Below are positions 25,550 through 34,579 of a stretch of DNA of 64,000 bases, piece by piece. The DNA comes from JAEULH01 sp963746275 (GTDB lineage: Bacteria > Pseudomonadota > Alphaproteobacteria > Rhodospirillales > Defluviicoccaceae). The stretch lies in the NCBI GenBank assembly GCA_963746275.1, contig CAVVAX010000028.1:62001-126000 (forward strand), in the 5' to 3' direction. Position 1 is the stretch's first letter; every line of letters begins with the position of its first letter. The position numbers and the translations under genes were made by a program. The notes below the pieces were generated by a model, which worked only from the letters and a program-made list of their open reading frames with translations, was not told where the DNA came from and ran no database searches.

Positions 25550-26192
25550 CCTCGAACAGCGAGACCGTTCCCGCAGGCGGCGTGTTGGTCTGGGTGGCGC
25601 TCTGGGTGGTGCTCTGGGCCTGGTTGTTCCGGTCCTCGCGGCCGGGGAGGATGCGCTGGATCGCCGGCTGCAGGTCGAGGAGCTCGACGAAGTTGTCGGC
25701 CTGGCGGCGAAGCTCGTCGGCAACCATCGGCGGCTTGGAGCGGATGGTACTCACGACCGTCACCCGAACCCCGCGCCGCTGAATCGCTTCAACCAGCCGG
25801 CGGAAGTCGCCGTCACCGGAAAATAAAACGACGTGGTCGAGGTGCTCGGCCATCTCCATGACGTCGATGGCGAGCTCGATGTCCATGTTGCCCTTGATCT
25901 TCCGCTGCCCGAAGGCGTCGGTGAACTCCTTGGTCGGCTTCGTCACCATCGTGTAGCCGTTGTAGTCGAGCCAGTCGATCAGCGGCCGTATGGGGGAGTA
26001 CTCCTGATCCTCGATCAAGGCCGTGTAATAGAAGGCGCGGATGAGGTGCCCTTTCGCCGCGAACAACTCCAGCAGGCGCTTGTAATCGATGTCGAAGCTT
26101 AGCGCCTTCGCCGCCGCGTACAAATTGGAGCCGTCAATGAACAAACCAATGCGCTCCTGAGGATAAAATAGCATCTTGTTTGATCCTGTCAT
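25542..26192 (-). CDS. NYN-domain (LabA/DUF88-like) putative RNase
   Basis: About 216 residues. A PIN-like nuclease fold: IGLFIDGSNLYAAAKAL (first acidic residue), GNMDIELAIDVMEMAEHLD (second acidic pair) and VLFSGDGDFRRLVEAIQRRG (third acidic pair), followed by GVRVTVVST. These are the conserved acid residues of the NYN/LabA family, presumed metal-dependent ribonucleases. The C-terminal tail (about 185-216) is low-complexity, rich in Q, T and N. ATG 26192 is preceded by GAAGG; ATG 26174 is an alternative. It overlaps the UDG gene and is divergent from folK. The target is unknown. Confidence 0.88.
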   Translation of the reverse strand: MTGSNKMLFYPQERIGLFIDGSNLYAAAKALSFDIDYKRLLELFAAKGHLIRAFYYTALIEDQEYSPIRPLIDWLDYNGYTMVTKPTKEFTDAFGQRKIKGNMDIELAIDVMEMAEHLDHVVLFSGDGDFRRLVEAIQRRGVRVTVVSTIRSKPPMVADELRRQADNFVELLDLQPAIQRILPGREDRNNQAQSTTQSATQTNTPPAGTVSLFEDA

Positions 26193-26314
26193 CGCCTTCG
26201 CATGATCAATGCGGCCGATTAGCCGCCGGTACAATATCGTCGTGCCTCTTGTTTCGCGTGCAGGGCCTCAACGTATTCAGGTACATAAGGCGAACCCGCG
26301 CCACTGGCAAGACA

Positions 26315-26833
26315 ATGAGACGCACGTCCCCGCACATTTTCGTGGCCATCGGCGCCAACCTGCCGAGCCCGCGCTTTGGCCAACCGCCGACCTCCTTTGC
26401 CGCGGCGCTGGAGCTGCTCGCCGCCGCCGGCCCCGAGGTTCGCGCGGTCTCGCGCTGGTATCGCAGCCCGCCCCTGCCGCCGTCGCCGCAGCCCGACTAT
26501 ATCAATGGTGTGATCGAGCTCCGCTCGGGCCAGTCGCCCGCGGATTTTCTCTTGCTCCTGCACAAGGTCGAGAGGGCCTTCGGCCGGGTGAGGGGTGAAC
26601 GCAACGCCGCGCGCAGCCTGGATCTCGACCTCCTCGCGTATGGCGACGCGGTGATTTCGGCGGACGAAGCGGGCCTCGAGGTGCCCCATCCGCGCCTGAG
26701 TGAGCGGTTGTTCGTGCTGCTGCCGTGGGCGGATCTGGCGCCGGAGTGGCGCCATCCGGTCAGCGGGCTGACGGTGGCGGAAATGATCGCGGCGCTGCCG
26801 GCCGGGCAGAAGATCGAGGTCTTGGCGCAATGA
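26315..26833 (+). CDS. folK: 2-amino-4-hydroxy-6-hydroxymethyldihydropteridine pyrophosphokinase
   Basis: A 172-residue HPPK, transferring pyrophosphate from ATP to the pterin in folate synthesis. Seen: FVAIGANL at the N-terminus, SRWYRSPPLPPSPQPDYING (the substrate loop) and RNAARSLDLDLLAYGD, which matches the R-x-x-R-x-x-D-x-D-x-L signature, then VPHPRLSERLFVLLPWADL. ATG 26315 is preferred over an upstream open extension that has no homology. It stands alone on the plus strand between the NYN gene and rpoZ. Confidence 0.94.
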   Translation: MRRTSPHIFVAIGANLPSPRFGQPPTSFAAALELLAAAGPEVRAVSRWYRSPPLPPSPQPDYINGVIELRSGQSPADFLLLLHKVERAFGRVRGERNAARSLDLDLLAYGDAVISADEAGLEVPHPRLSERLFVLLPWADLAPEWRHPVSGLTVAEMIAALPAGQKIEVLAQ

Positions 26834-26967
26834 GGTCGTTGTCTCGCGGGTATCCTGGGGAGTTTCGACGGTGTTTCGGCGGTGCTAGGGGGGAGCAATT
26901 GCTTTGCACTCGTGTTGTCGGCAAGATGTAGGTCAAGGGACCTTTACTCTGAGGGAGATCTGATTGG

Positions 26968-27433
26968 ATGGCGCGCGTTACAGTTGAGGACTGCGTAACC
27001 AGGGTTCCCAATCGCTTCGAGCTGGTCATGATGGCGGCTCAGCGCGGACGGAACATCGGCGCCGGGACGCCGCTCGCGGTCGACCGCGACAACGACAAGA
27101 ACGCCGTCGTTGCGCTTCGCGAGATCGCCGAGGCCAAGGTGGACCTGAAGGAGCTCGAAAACGGGCTGATCCGCGGCCTGCAGACCGTCGTCGAGGCGGA
27201 CGAGCCGGAAGGCGAGGAGATGGACCTCCTGCCGATCAGCGAGGAGCTGGGCGAAGAGCGGGGCGAGGCCCGCGCTGATCAGGTCATGAGCGAGGACGAA
27301 CTCCACTTCGAGGACGACACCGCGGGAGCGCAGGACGCCGTCGAGGACGCAGAGAGCGACAGACGTCGAGCTCGGCACCGAAGAGGAACCTGGTCCCGAT
27401 CTCGACGATAGCGCGGAGCCCGGACCGTTCTAA
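26968..27433 (+). CDS. rpoZ: RNA polymerase omega subunit, with 3' frameshift
   Basis: Omega assists beta-prime folding and, in proteobacteria, forms part of a (p)ppGpp site. The core is clear: MARVTVEDCVTRVPNRFELV, then MMAAQRGRNI and KNAVVALREIAE. A long acidic C-terminal extension follows. The plain frame ends at 27411 in a basic tail unlike the rest; dropping one base near 27363 gives an acidic tail (DVELGTEEEPGPDLDD) to TAA 27431-27433, which fits better. It is 26 bases upstream of the bifunctional ppGpp enzyme, the standard alphaproteobacterial order. Confidence 0.92.
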
Positions 27434-27459
27434 CCCAGGCTCCGCAACCAGGCCCCGCA

Positions 27460-29609
27460 ATGATCCGGCAATTCGAGCTGGTCGAACGCGTTAAGGGATA
27501 CGATCCGTGCGTTGACGAAGAGGCGCTGAACCGCGGCTATGTCTTCGCGATGAAGGCGCACGGAAATCAACGCCGCGCCTCGGGCGATGCCTACTTTTCG
27601 CACCCGCTCGAAGTCGCCGGCATTCTCACCGACTACCGCCTGGACACCGCCTCGATCATTACCGGGTTGCTGCACGACACCATCGAGGACACGACCGCGA
27701 CGGTCGAAGATATCCGCTACCTGTTCGGCGACGAGGTCGCCCGGCTGGTCGACGGCGTCACCAAGCTTACCCGCATCGAGCTGCAGTCGGAGCGGGCGTC
27801 GCAGGCCGAGAATTTCCGCAAGCTGGTGCTGGCCATGTCGGAGGACATCCGCGTCCTCCTGGTCAAGCTTGCCGACCGGCTGCACAACATGCGCACGCTC
27901 AGGCACATCCGCGACCCGGAGAAGCGCCGGCGGATCGCCCACGAGACGATGGACATCTACGCTCCCCTTGCCGAGCGGATCGGCATGCAGGAGATGAAGA
28001 ACGAGCTCGAGGATCTGGCCTTCGCCGAGATCAACCCGCATGCGCGCGACTCGATCCTGGCCCGGCTCAGCTTCCTCCGCGACCAGGGCGGCGACCTCAT
28101 CGCCCGGATCATCGACGAGCTGCAAACCACCATCGCCGCCGGCGGTATGAAGGCCGAGATCGTCGGCCGGGAGAAGACGGCGTTCTCGATCTGGCGGAAG
28201 ATGCAGCGCAACAACCTCGGCTTCGAGCAGCTCTGCGACATCATGGCGTTCCGCGTCGTCGTCGAGACGGTCGATGATTGCTACCGCACGCTCGGGCAGC
28301 GTCCATCACGGCTATCCGGTCATCCCCGGCCGGTTCAAGGACTACATCTCGACACCGAAGCCCAACGGCTATCGCTCGCTGCACACGGCGGTGCTCGGCC
28401 CGGAAGGCCACCGCATCGAGATCCAGATCCGCACCCGCGAGATGCACGCGGTTGCCGAACGCGGCGTCGCCGCCCACTGGCACTACAAGCAGCACGTCAG
28501 CCATACCAACGGCCGGCAATACCGCTGGCTGCGCGAGCTGCTGGAAATCCTGGAGCATGCGGTCGGGCCGGAAGAGTTTCTCGAGCACACCAAGCTCGAG
28601 ATGTTTCAGGACGAGGTCTTCTGCTTCACCCCCAAGGGCGACCTGATCAATCTGCCGGTGCGGGGCGACCCCGGTGGACTTCGCCTACGCCGTCCACTCG
28701 GAAGTCGGCGACAAGTGCGTCGGCGCCAAGATCAACGGCCGGCTGATGCCGCTGCGGACGGCGCTGCAGAACGGCGACCAGGTCGAGATCATCACCTCGC
28801 GGGCGCAGACGCCGTCGCCGACCTGGGAGCGCTTCGTCGTCACCGGCAAGGCCCGGGCGCGCATCCGCAAGTTCATCCGCTCGAAGGAGCGCGAGCAGTA
28901 CCTGCAGCTCGGCCGCTCGATCCTGGATCGGGCGTTCAAGGAGGAAGGCTACGAGTACTCCAACAAGGCGTTGGAGGGCGTGCTCAAGAACTTCAAGCAG
29001 CCCACCGTCGACGACCTCTGCGCGCAGGTGGGCGCCGGGCTTCTGACCGGGCGTCAGGTCATCGAGACCGTCTTCCCGGGGACACGGAAGAAGCCGAGCT
29101 TCTACGAAAAGGTCATGCCGCTCGCCCGGCGCGGCAAGAAGACGCCGAAGAAGGACTTCAACGTTCCGCTCAAGGGCCTCATCCCCGGCATGGCGGTGCA
29201 CTTCGCCGGCTGCTGCCACGCCTTGCCCGGCGATCGCATCGTCGGCGTGGTGACCACCGGCAAGGGCGTGACCATCCACACCATCGACTGCGACAGCCTG
29301 GCCGCCTTCGCCGACGCGCCGGAGCGCTGGATCGACGTCTCCTGGGACGTGGAGGATCCCGCCGCGGCGATGCACATGAGCCGGCTGCAGCTCATCGTCG
29401 TCAACGCCCCCGGCAGCCTCGGCAGCCTGACCACGGTCATCGGCAAGAACGAAGGGAACATCACCAACCTCAAGTTCACCAACCGCACCGCCGAGTTCTT
29501 CGACATGCTGATCGACATCGAGGTCCGCGACGTCAAGCACCTGACCGACATTATCGCCGCCTTGCGCGCGACGCCTGCGATCAACACGGTCGACCGCGCT
29601 CGCGGGTAG
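27460..29609 (+). CDS. rel: Bifunctional (p)ppGpp synthetase/hydrolase (two frameshifts)
   Basis: About 715 residues. The stringent-response enzyme. Order: HD hydrolase (His48 in FSHPLEVAG, His72-Asp73 in LLHDTIEDT); synthetase (GREKTAFSIWRKM, then RFKDYISTPKPNGYRSLHT); TGS (VFCFTPKGDLINLP, then FAYAVHSEVGDKC); helical region; C-terminal ACT (LQLIVVNAPGSLGSLTTVIG). The frame changes at 28294-28296 (one extra G in CTCGGGCAGC) and again near 28661 (one extra base before VDFAYAVHSE). Both active sites look intact. The breaks are almost certainly sequence errors, since loss of the hydrolase but not the synthetase would be toxic. Confidence 0.93.
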
Positions 29610-29723
29610 GGCGCGGGCCTAGTCCGGATGTCGGGCAGCCGCGTTCGGCGCTACAGAAACAGCCACCAATCGCCTATAACCGCTCGCTGCCGCCCGCGCG
29701 GGCGGCTTAAACCTCAGGTGCCC

Positions 29724-30488
29724 ATGGCCCGTCACCTCCGTCTTGGCGTCAACATCGACCACGTCGCCACCATCCGCAATGCCCGCGGCGGGCGTCATCC
29801 GGACCCGGTGCGGGCGGCGAAGCTGGCCGTTGCCGCCGGCGCCGACGGGATCACCGCGCACCTCCGCGAGGATCGGCGGCACATCTCCGACGAGGACATC
29901 GTCCAGCTTCGCCGAATCCTGGACGCGCCACTGAACCTGGAGATGGCGGCGACCGAGGATATGCTGGAGATCGCGCTGCGCCACGTGCCGCGTGCCGTCT
30001 GCCTCGTGCCCGAGCGGCGGGAGGAGCGCACCACTGAGGGCGGGCTGGACGTTGCCGGCGGGGTCGAGTATCTCGCCCGCTATGTCACCGAGCTCAGCCA
30101 TGCCGGCATCCGTGTCTCCCTGTTCATCGAGCCATCCTTGGAGCAGGTAAACGCGGCGGCCTCCATCGGCGCCGGCGTCGTCGAGTTCCACACCGGCCGC
30201 TACTGCCACAGCGAGGGCGAGGATCGGGAGCGGGAACTTGCGCGCATCCGCAAGGCGGCGGCGCGCGCCCATGAGTTCCGGATCGAATGCCACGCCGGCC
30301 ACGGCCTGAGCTACGAGACGGTGGAGGAGATCGCCGCGATCCCATTGATCGTCGAGCTCAACATCGGCCACTTCCTCATCGGCGAGGCCATCTTCCGCGG
30401 CCTCGAGGCAGCGATCGGGGAGATGCGCGACCTGATGGACGACGCCAGGGCGACCGCGCCGCGGGCGCCGCGGGCGCCGCTGCTATGA
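29724..30488 (+). CDS. pdxJ: Pyridoxine 5'-phosphate synthase
   Basis: A 254-residue TIM barrel. Makes pyridoxine 5'-phosphate from 1-deoxyxylulose 5-phosphate and 3-amino-2-oxopropyl phosphate in the DXP-dependent vitamin B6 route. Seen: RLGVNIDHVATIRNARG, GADGITAHLREDRRHI, CLVPERREERTTEGG and IECHAGHGLSYE. ATG 29724 is preferred over an upstream open extension of 32 residues. Its stop overlaps the acpS start (ATGA). Intact; the C-terminus is a short low-complexity APRAPRAPLL. Confidence 0.96.
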   Translation: MARHLRLGVNIDHVATIRNARGGRHPDPVRAAKLAVAAGADGITAHLREDRRHISDEDIVQLRRILDAPLNLEMAATEDMLEIALRHVPRAVCLVPERREERTTEGGLDVAGGVEYLARYVTELSHAGIRVSLFIEPSLEQVNAAASIGAGVVEFHTGRYCHSEGEDRERELARIRKAAARAHEFRIECHAGHGLSYETVEEIAAIPLIVELNIGHFLIGEAIFRGLEAAIGEMRDLMDDARATAPRAPRAPLL

Positions 30489-30940
30489 TCATCGGCGTTG
30501 GCACCGACCTTCTCGACATTCGCCGGATCGAACGGACTCTGGAGCGCTTCGGCGAGCGGTTCTGCGAGCGGGTCTTCACCGACGTGGAGCGCGCCCGCTG
30601 CGACGGCCATGTCGCCCGCGCCGCCCGCTACGCGCAGCGCTACGCCGCCAAGGAGGCCTGCTCCAAGGCCCTGGGCACTGGTTTTCGCGATGGCGTCGCC
30701 TGGCGCGGCATCGGCGTCGACAACATGGCGTCGGGCAAGCCGTTCTTGACCCTGACGGGCGGCGCCAGGGAGCGGCTGGAGAGGCTGACGCCGCCGGGGA
30801 TGACCGCGGCGATCGACGTGTCCTTGAGCGACGAGTATCCGATGGCGCAGGCCATCGTCGTCATCTCGGCGCTGCCGCGCCAGCAGCAGGAGGCGCTGGC
30901 GGGCGGCGGACGCGAAGGCAACCGGTGGCAAGGCCGGTGA
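30485..30940 (+). CDS. acpS: Holo-[acyl-carrier-protein] synthase
   Basis: A 151-residue phosphopantetheinyl transferase that activates ACP. Seen: N-terminal IIGVGTDLLDIRRIERTLER, with the Mg-binding Asp, and RYAAKEACSKALGTGFRDG, with the catalytic Glu-Lys region. ATG 30485 overlaps the pdxJ stop by 4 bases. The last 15 or so residues (GGGREGNRWQGR) are a low-complexity extension past the usual end. The pdxJ-acpS-lepB-rnc-era order is a well-known alphaproteobacterial operon. Confidence 0.95.
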   Translation: MIIGVGTDLLDIRRIERTLERFGERFCERVFTDVERARCDGHVARAARYAQRYAAKEACSKALGTGFRDGVAWRGIGVDNMASGKPFLTLTGGARERLERLTPPGMTAAIDVSLSDEYPMAQAIVVISALPRQQQEALAGGGREGNRWQGR

Positions 30941-31731
30941 CGGGCGACGGGGACAGGACGGGCAAGCGCTCAGTGGCCAACAATTCCACATCCGCCGGCG
31001 AACGCGGCAAGACCGGCGGTTTCGTCGACCTGCTGAAGACGGTGTTCTACGCGGTGCTGATCGCCGTCGTCATCCGCACCTTCGCCTTCGAGCCGTTCAA
31101 CATCCCGTCTGGATCGATGATCCCGACCCTGCTGGTCGGCGACTACCTGTTCGTCTCGAAGTACACGTATGGCTACAGCCGCTACTCGCTGCCGTTCGGC
31201 CTGCCGCTGATCTCCGGGCGCATTTTCGGGGCGGAGCCGGAGCGCGGCGACGTCGTCGTCTTCAAGCTGCCCTCCGACAACAAGACCGATTACATCAAGC
31301 GCGTGATCGGCTTGCCGGGCGACGAGATCCAGCTCAAGGGCGGCATCGTCCACATCAACGGCAAGGCCGTTGAGCGCGTCCCCGTCGGCAACTACACCGT
31401 GCCCGGCGGCAACGGCGCCGGGCGGAGCGTCCAGCTCTACCGCGAGACCCTGCCCAACGGCGCGAGCCATGCGATCATCGAGATGACGGACACCGGGCCC
31501 TACGACGACACCGGGGTCTACAAGGTTCCGCCGGGCCATTTCTTCGCCATGGGCGACAACCGCGACAGCTCCCGCGACAGCCGCTTCCTCGGCGAGGTGG
31601 GCTATGTGCCGCTGGAGAACCTGGTCGGCCGGGCCGAATTCATCTTCTTCTCCATCGACGGCAGCCCGTTCCGGGTCTGGGAGTGGTTCCAGACCGTCCG
31701 CTTCAGCCGGCTGTTCTCGGGGATCCCATGA
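30925..31731 (+). CDS. lepB: Signal peptidase I
   Basis: About 268 residues. An inner-membrane protease that removes signal peptides. One N-terminal membrane helix (TVFYAVLIAVVIRTFAF) leads to the catalytic Ser in NIPSGSMIPTLLVGDYLFV, the catalytic Lys in YIKRVIGLPGDEIQL and the box FFAMGDNRDSSRDSR. GTG 30925, inside the end of acpS, gives the listed start; GTG 30973 is equally possible and is nearer the family length. The stop overlaps the rnc ATG (ATGA). Intact. Confidence 0.95.
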   Translation: MARPVTGDGDRTGKRSVANNSTSAGERGKTGGFVDLLKTVFYAVLIAVVIRTFAFEPFNIPSGSMIPTLLVGDYLFVSKYTYGYSRYSLPFGLPLISGRIFGAEPERGDVVVFKLPSDNKTDYIKRVIGLPGDEIQLKGGIVHINGKAVERVPVGNYTVPGGNGAGRSVQLYRETLPNGASHAIIEMTDTGPYDDTGVYKVPPGHFFAMGDNRDSSRDSRFLGEVGYVPLENLVGRAEFIFFSIDGSPFRVWEWFQTVRFSRLFSGIP

Positions 31732-32463
31732 AGGCCGAGCGGCGGCTGGAGGCTGGCGGCGGGACGGCGGTGGAGACCAGCCTGGGCTACCGGTTCGCCG
31801 ATCCGTCGCTGCTGTCGCTGGCGCTGACCCACGCGAGCGCGCGCGGCGCCGACCCGGCAACCACCGTCTCCAACGAGCGGCTCGAGTTCCTCGGCGACCG
31901 CGTTCTCGGCCTCATCGTCGCCGAGCTGCTCTACCGGCGCTTTCCCGCAGACAGCGAGGGCGCGCTGGCGCAGCGGCATGCGGCGCTGGTCAGCCGGCCG
32001 GCGCTGAGCCAGGTGGCGGTGCGGCTTCAGCTCAGCCCGTCGATCGTCGCCTCGCGCAGCGAGCGGGACGCCGGCGGCACCAGCAGCCCGGGCATCCTCG
32101 CCGACACCCTGGAGGCGATCATCGGCGCGCTTTACCTGGACGGCGGGTTGCCTGCGGCCGCCGGCTTCATCGAGGCGAACTGGTCGGAGCTGATCATCGG
32201 CGCGCGGACGCCGCCCAAGGATCCCAAGACGGAGTTGCAGGAGTGGGCGCAGGCCCGCGGCATCGGCCTGCCCCTCTACCGCGAGGTCGAGCGCCGGGGG
32301 CCGCCGCACGCGCCGCGAGTTCTCCATCGAGGTCTCGCTGCCCCGGATCGGCGCCTTCGTCGCCAGCGGCTCATCCAAGCGCAGCGCCGAGCAGGCCGCA
32401 GCGGAACGCCTCCTCGCCAGCCTTCACCAGGACGAGACGGGTGGGAACCGACACGCCGGGTGA
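31728..32463 (+). CDS. rnc: Ribonuclease III (frameshifted in dsRNA-binding domain)
   Basis: Cleaves double-stranded RNA in rRNA processing and mRNA turnover. The catalytic domain shows the signature NERLEFLGDRVLGLIVAELL and the second acidic cluster in DTLEAIIGALYLDGG. The dsRNA-binding domain begins PKTELQEWAQARG, and the frame changes near 32312 (one extra C in GCGCCGCGAG). It resumes as EFSIEVSLPRIGAFVASG to TGA 32461-32463, about 245 residues in all. In the unshifted frame the reading runs on through era, so a fused product would be artefactual. ATG 31728 overlaps the lepB stop. Confidence 0.94.
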
Positions 32464-33386
32464 TCCGGAGCGCCTTTCGGGCGCCGGCGGCCGGTCCGGG
32501 CGCTGCGGCTTCGTCGCCGTCATCGGCGCGCCCAACGCCGGGAAGTCCACCCTGGTCAACGCCATCGTCGGCGCCAAGGTCAGCATCGTCACGCCAAAGC
32601 AGCAGACGACGCGGTTCCGCGTCCTCGGCATCACCGCCCGGGGCGAGAGCCAGATCATCCTCGTCGACACGCCCGGCATTTTCCAGCCGAAGAAGCGCCT
32701 GGAGCGGGCGATGGTTGCCGCCGCCTGGAGCGGCGCCAGTGACGCCGACGAGGTGGTGCTGGTCGTCGATGCCGGGCGGCAGTATCGAAGGCGAGCCGAT
32801 GCGGATCGTCGACCGGCTCAAGGCCGCGCGCCGCCAGGCGATCCTGGCGCTGAACAAGATCGACCTCGTCGCCAAGCCGGATCTCCTTCGCCTCACCGAC
32901 GCCCTCAATCGGACCGGCGCCTTTAGCGACGTGTTCATGGTCTCTGCCTTGACCGGCGACGGCGTGGCCGACCTGGTCACTCATCTGGCCCAGCGCCTGC
33001 CGGAGGGGCCGTGGCTGTTCCCCGAAGACCAAGTTTCGGATCTGTCCGAGCGTGTCTTCGCCACCGAGATCACCCGCGAACAGTTGTTCCTGGCGCTTGG
33101 CCAGGAGCTGCCCTACGCCGTCTCGGTCGAGACCGAAAGCTGGAGTGAGCGTGCCGACGGCAGCGTCGAGATTCGCCAGATCGTCAACGTCCAGCGCGAG
33201 GGGCAGAAGGGCATCGTCATCGGCGCCAAGGGCAGCCGGTTGGGCCGCATAGGCGCCGCCGCCCGCGCCGAGCTGGAGCGGCTGCTCGGTTGCCGCGTGC
33301 ACCTGTTCCTGTTCGTCCGGGTGCAGGGGCGCTGGAGCGAGGACCCGGCCTTCTATCGCGACCTCGGCCTCGACTACCAGGCCTAA
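32441..33386 (+). CDS. era: GTPase Era (frameshifted)
   Basis: Binds 16S rRNA during 30S maturation. GTP motifs: G1 GAPNAGKST, G2 TPKQQTTR, G3 DTPGIF, G4 NKID (in LALNKIDLVAKP) and G5 SALTGDG. The KH domain follows: EGQKGIVIGAKGSRLGRIG. The frame changes near 32774 (one extra G in GCCGGGCGGC), between G3 and G4. About 314 residues after correction. The start is probably GTG 32441, overlapping the end of rnc by 23 bases, as in other rnc-era pairs. It is the last gene of the pdxJ-to-era run. Confidence 0.94.
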
Positions 33387-33456
33387 GAACGACGCACCAG
33401 AACCCCGTAAGCGGTGTCATCAGCCACTTTTGCGCGCTACCGAACCTTCATTCGTC

Positions 33457-33479
33457 ACCCCCGGACTTGTTCCGGGGGT
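33457..33479. terminator. Hairpin after era (terminator or dispersed repeat)
   Basis: A perfect 9-bp stem, ACCCCCGGA (33457-33465) and TCCGGGGGT (33471-33479), with a 5-base loop, 70 bases after the era stop. There is no T-run, so it is not a classical terminator. The CCCCCGGACTTGTTCCGGGGG type of palindrome is a frequent dispersed repeat in alphaproteobacteria. The 291-base gap between era and the phasin gene shows nothing else I can name. Confidence 0.55.
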
Positions 33480-33677
33480 CCACTGAAGGCGTGGATGGCC
33501 GTAACAAGCAATAACAGCGGCCATGACGGCTGGAAGGGGCGATGGCGCCCCCACCCGAACGCCTGCTGACGCGACGGCGCGCCCTCACGCTCGGGATCAC
33601 GACGAGGCTTTCGTTGTTGCCGCCGCTTCGCCGGTCTACTATCGCGCTTTCAACGCCCGGGAGGAGAGGGTTCCGAA

Positions 33678-34106
33678 ATGGCCAATCAACCGAACAACCC
33701 GTTTATGCCGATGGATTTTTCCAAGATGATGGCGGGTGTTCAAATGCCCGGCGTCGACGTCAACGCGATGATGCAGGGGTACAGCCGCAACATCGAGGCG
33801 CTGACCGAGGCGAACCGGCGCGCCTACGAGGGCATGCAGGCGGTGATGGCGCGCCAGGCCGAGATCTTCAAGCAGGCCATGGAAGATGCCGCGGCGATGT
33901 CGCGCGAGGTGGCGGCGCAGAAGAAGCCGGAAGAGATGATGGCGAAGCAGACGGAGATCGCCAAGGCGGCCTTCGAGCGGGCGCTGGCCAACATGAAGGA
34001 GCTGGCCGACATGGTCGTGCAGGCCAATCGCGAGGCCACCGAGATCATCAACAAGCGCATCACCGAGAGCCTCGCCGAGGTTCGCGGGATGTACCTGAAG
34101 CCGTAG
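33678..34106 (+). CDS. Phasin family protein
   Basis: A 142-residue helical protein, rich in A, E, M and Q with no Cys. After a short Pro/Met-rich N-terminus (NPFMPMDFSKMMAGVQMPG), residues about 35-142 form long amphipathic helices (IEALTEANRRAYEGMQAVMA; ALANMKELADMVVQANREA) typical of the phasin_2 family, which coats polyhydroxyalkanoate granules. No membrane segment or signal peptide. A GGGAGGAGAGG site precedes ATG 33678. No pha synthase gene is in this window. The granule role is inferred from the family. Confidence 0.88.
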   Translation: MANQPNNPFMPMDFSKMMAGVQMPGVDVNAMMQGYSRNIEALTEANRRAYEGMQAVMARQAEIFKQAMEDAAAMSREVAAQKKPEEMMAKQTEIAKAAFERALANMKELADMVVQANREATEIINKRITESLAEVRGMYLKP

Positions 34107-34162
34107 CACGACACGCTGCCGGCCGGGGCGGCCCAAGGGTCGCACCGCCGGCGCGAGATGCA

Positions 34163-34579
34163 TCACACGCCGCCAGCAAGACGGCGGCGTAACCACCGGC
34201 GCCGGGGAGGAAGGGCCCGAACCGGCTCTGCCGCTGTTCCGGCAACTCCTCCTTCAGCACGTTCAGCACCACCGCGCCGGCGAGGAAGGCGAAGGTGCTG
34301 CCCCAATAGCAGGACAAGCCCGAAGGCGAACGCGAAGATATCGAAGAGGAGCGGGGGCTCAGCGATGCCCCGGCAGCGCCGCTGCAGGTGGATCAGGCCG
34401 AGGGCGAACCCGAGGACGTCGATCAGGACGTGCAGGCGGTGAAAGAGCGGCGGAATGATCAGTAGCGCCAGCGCCGGCATCGGCAGTGGCTCGAGGAGAC
34501 GCTTGCCCGGCTGCTCGCCCGGCTGTAGGCGCCTAGCGTCGGCGGAACTTGCGAGGACGCAGGCTCCTTCTTGTAGCAA
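34163..34579 (-). pseudogene. Remnant or frameshifted piece of an integral membrane protein
   Basis: On the minus strand one frame reads a hydrophobic stretch (LALLIIPPLFHRLHVLIDVL, then LLFDIFAFAFGLVLL). Near 34305 the sense changes frame to YWGSTFAFLAGAVVLNVLKE and ELPEQRQSRFGPFLPGAG, ending near 34163 in a final hydrophobic helix. Together these look like the C-terminal three or so membrane segments of one protein. No start codon or signal for the N-terminal half was found before the SLC13 stop, so the piece is truncated as well as shifted. I do not recognise the family with confidence. The plus-strand frames here are acidic or arginine-rich and look like shadows. Confidence 0.45.

Noticed and set aside
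26834..26967. A sigma-70-type promoter before rpoZ
   Set aside because: Some TTG- and AT-containing hexamers are present, but none had both boxes with acceptable match and spacing.
31683..33386. A single 567-codon frame spanning rnc and era, suggesting a fusion protein
   Set aside because: It joins the N-terminal part of rnc to the C-terminal part of era through a nonsense middle. Two one-base insertions explain it, and both genes have proper boundaries after correction.
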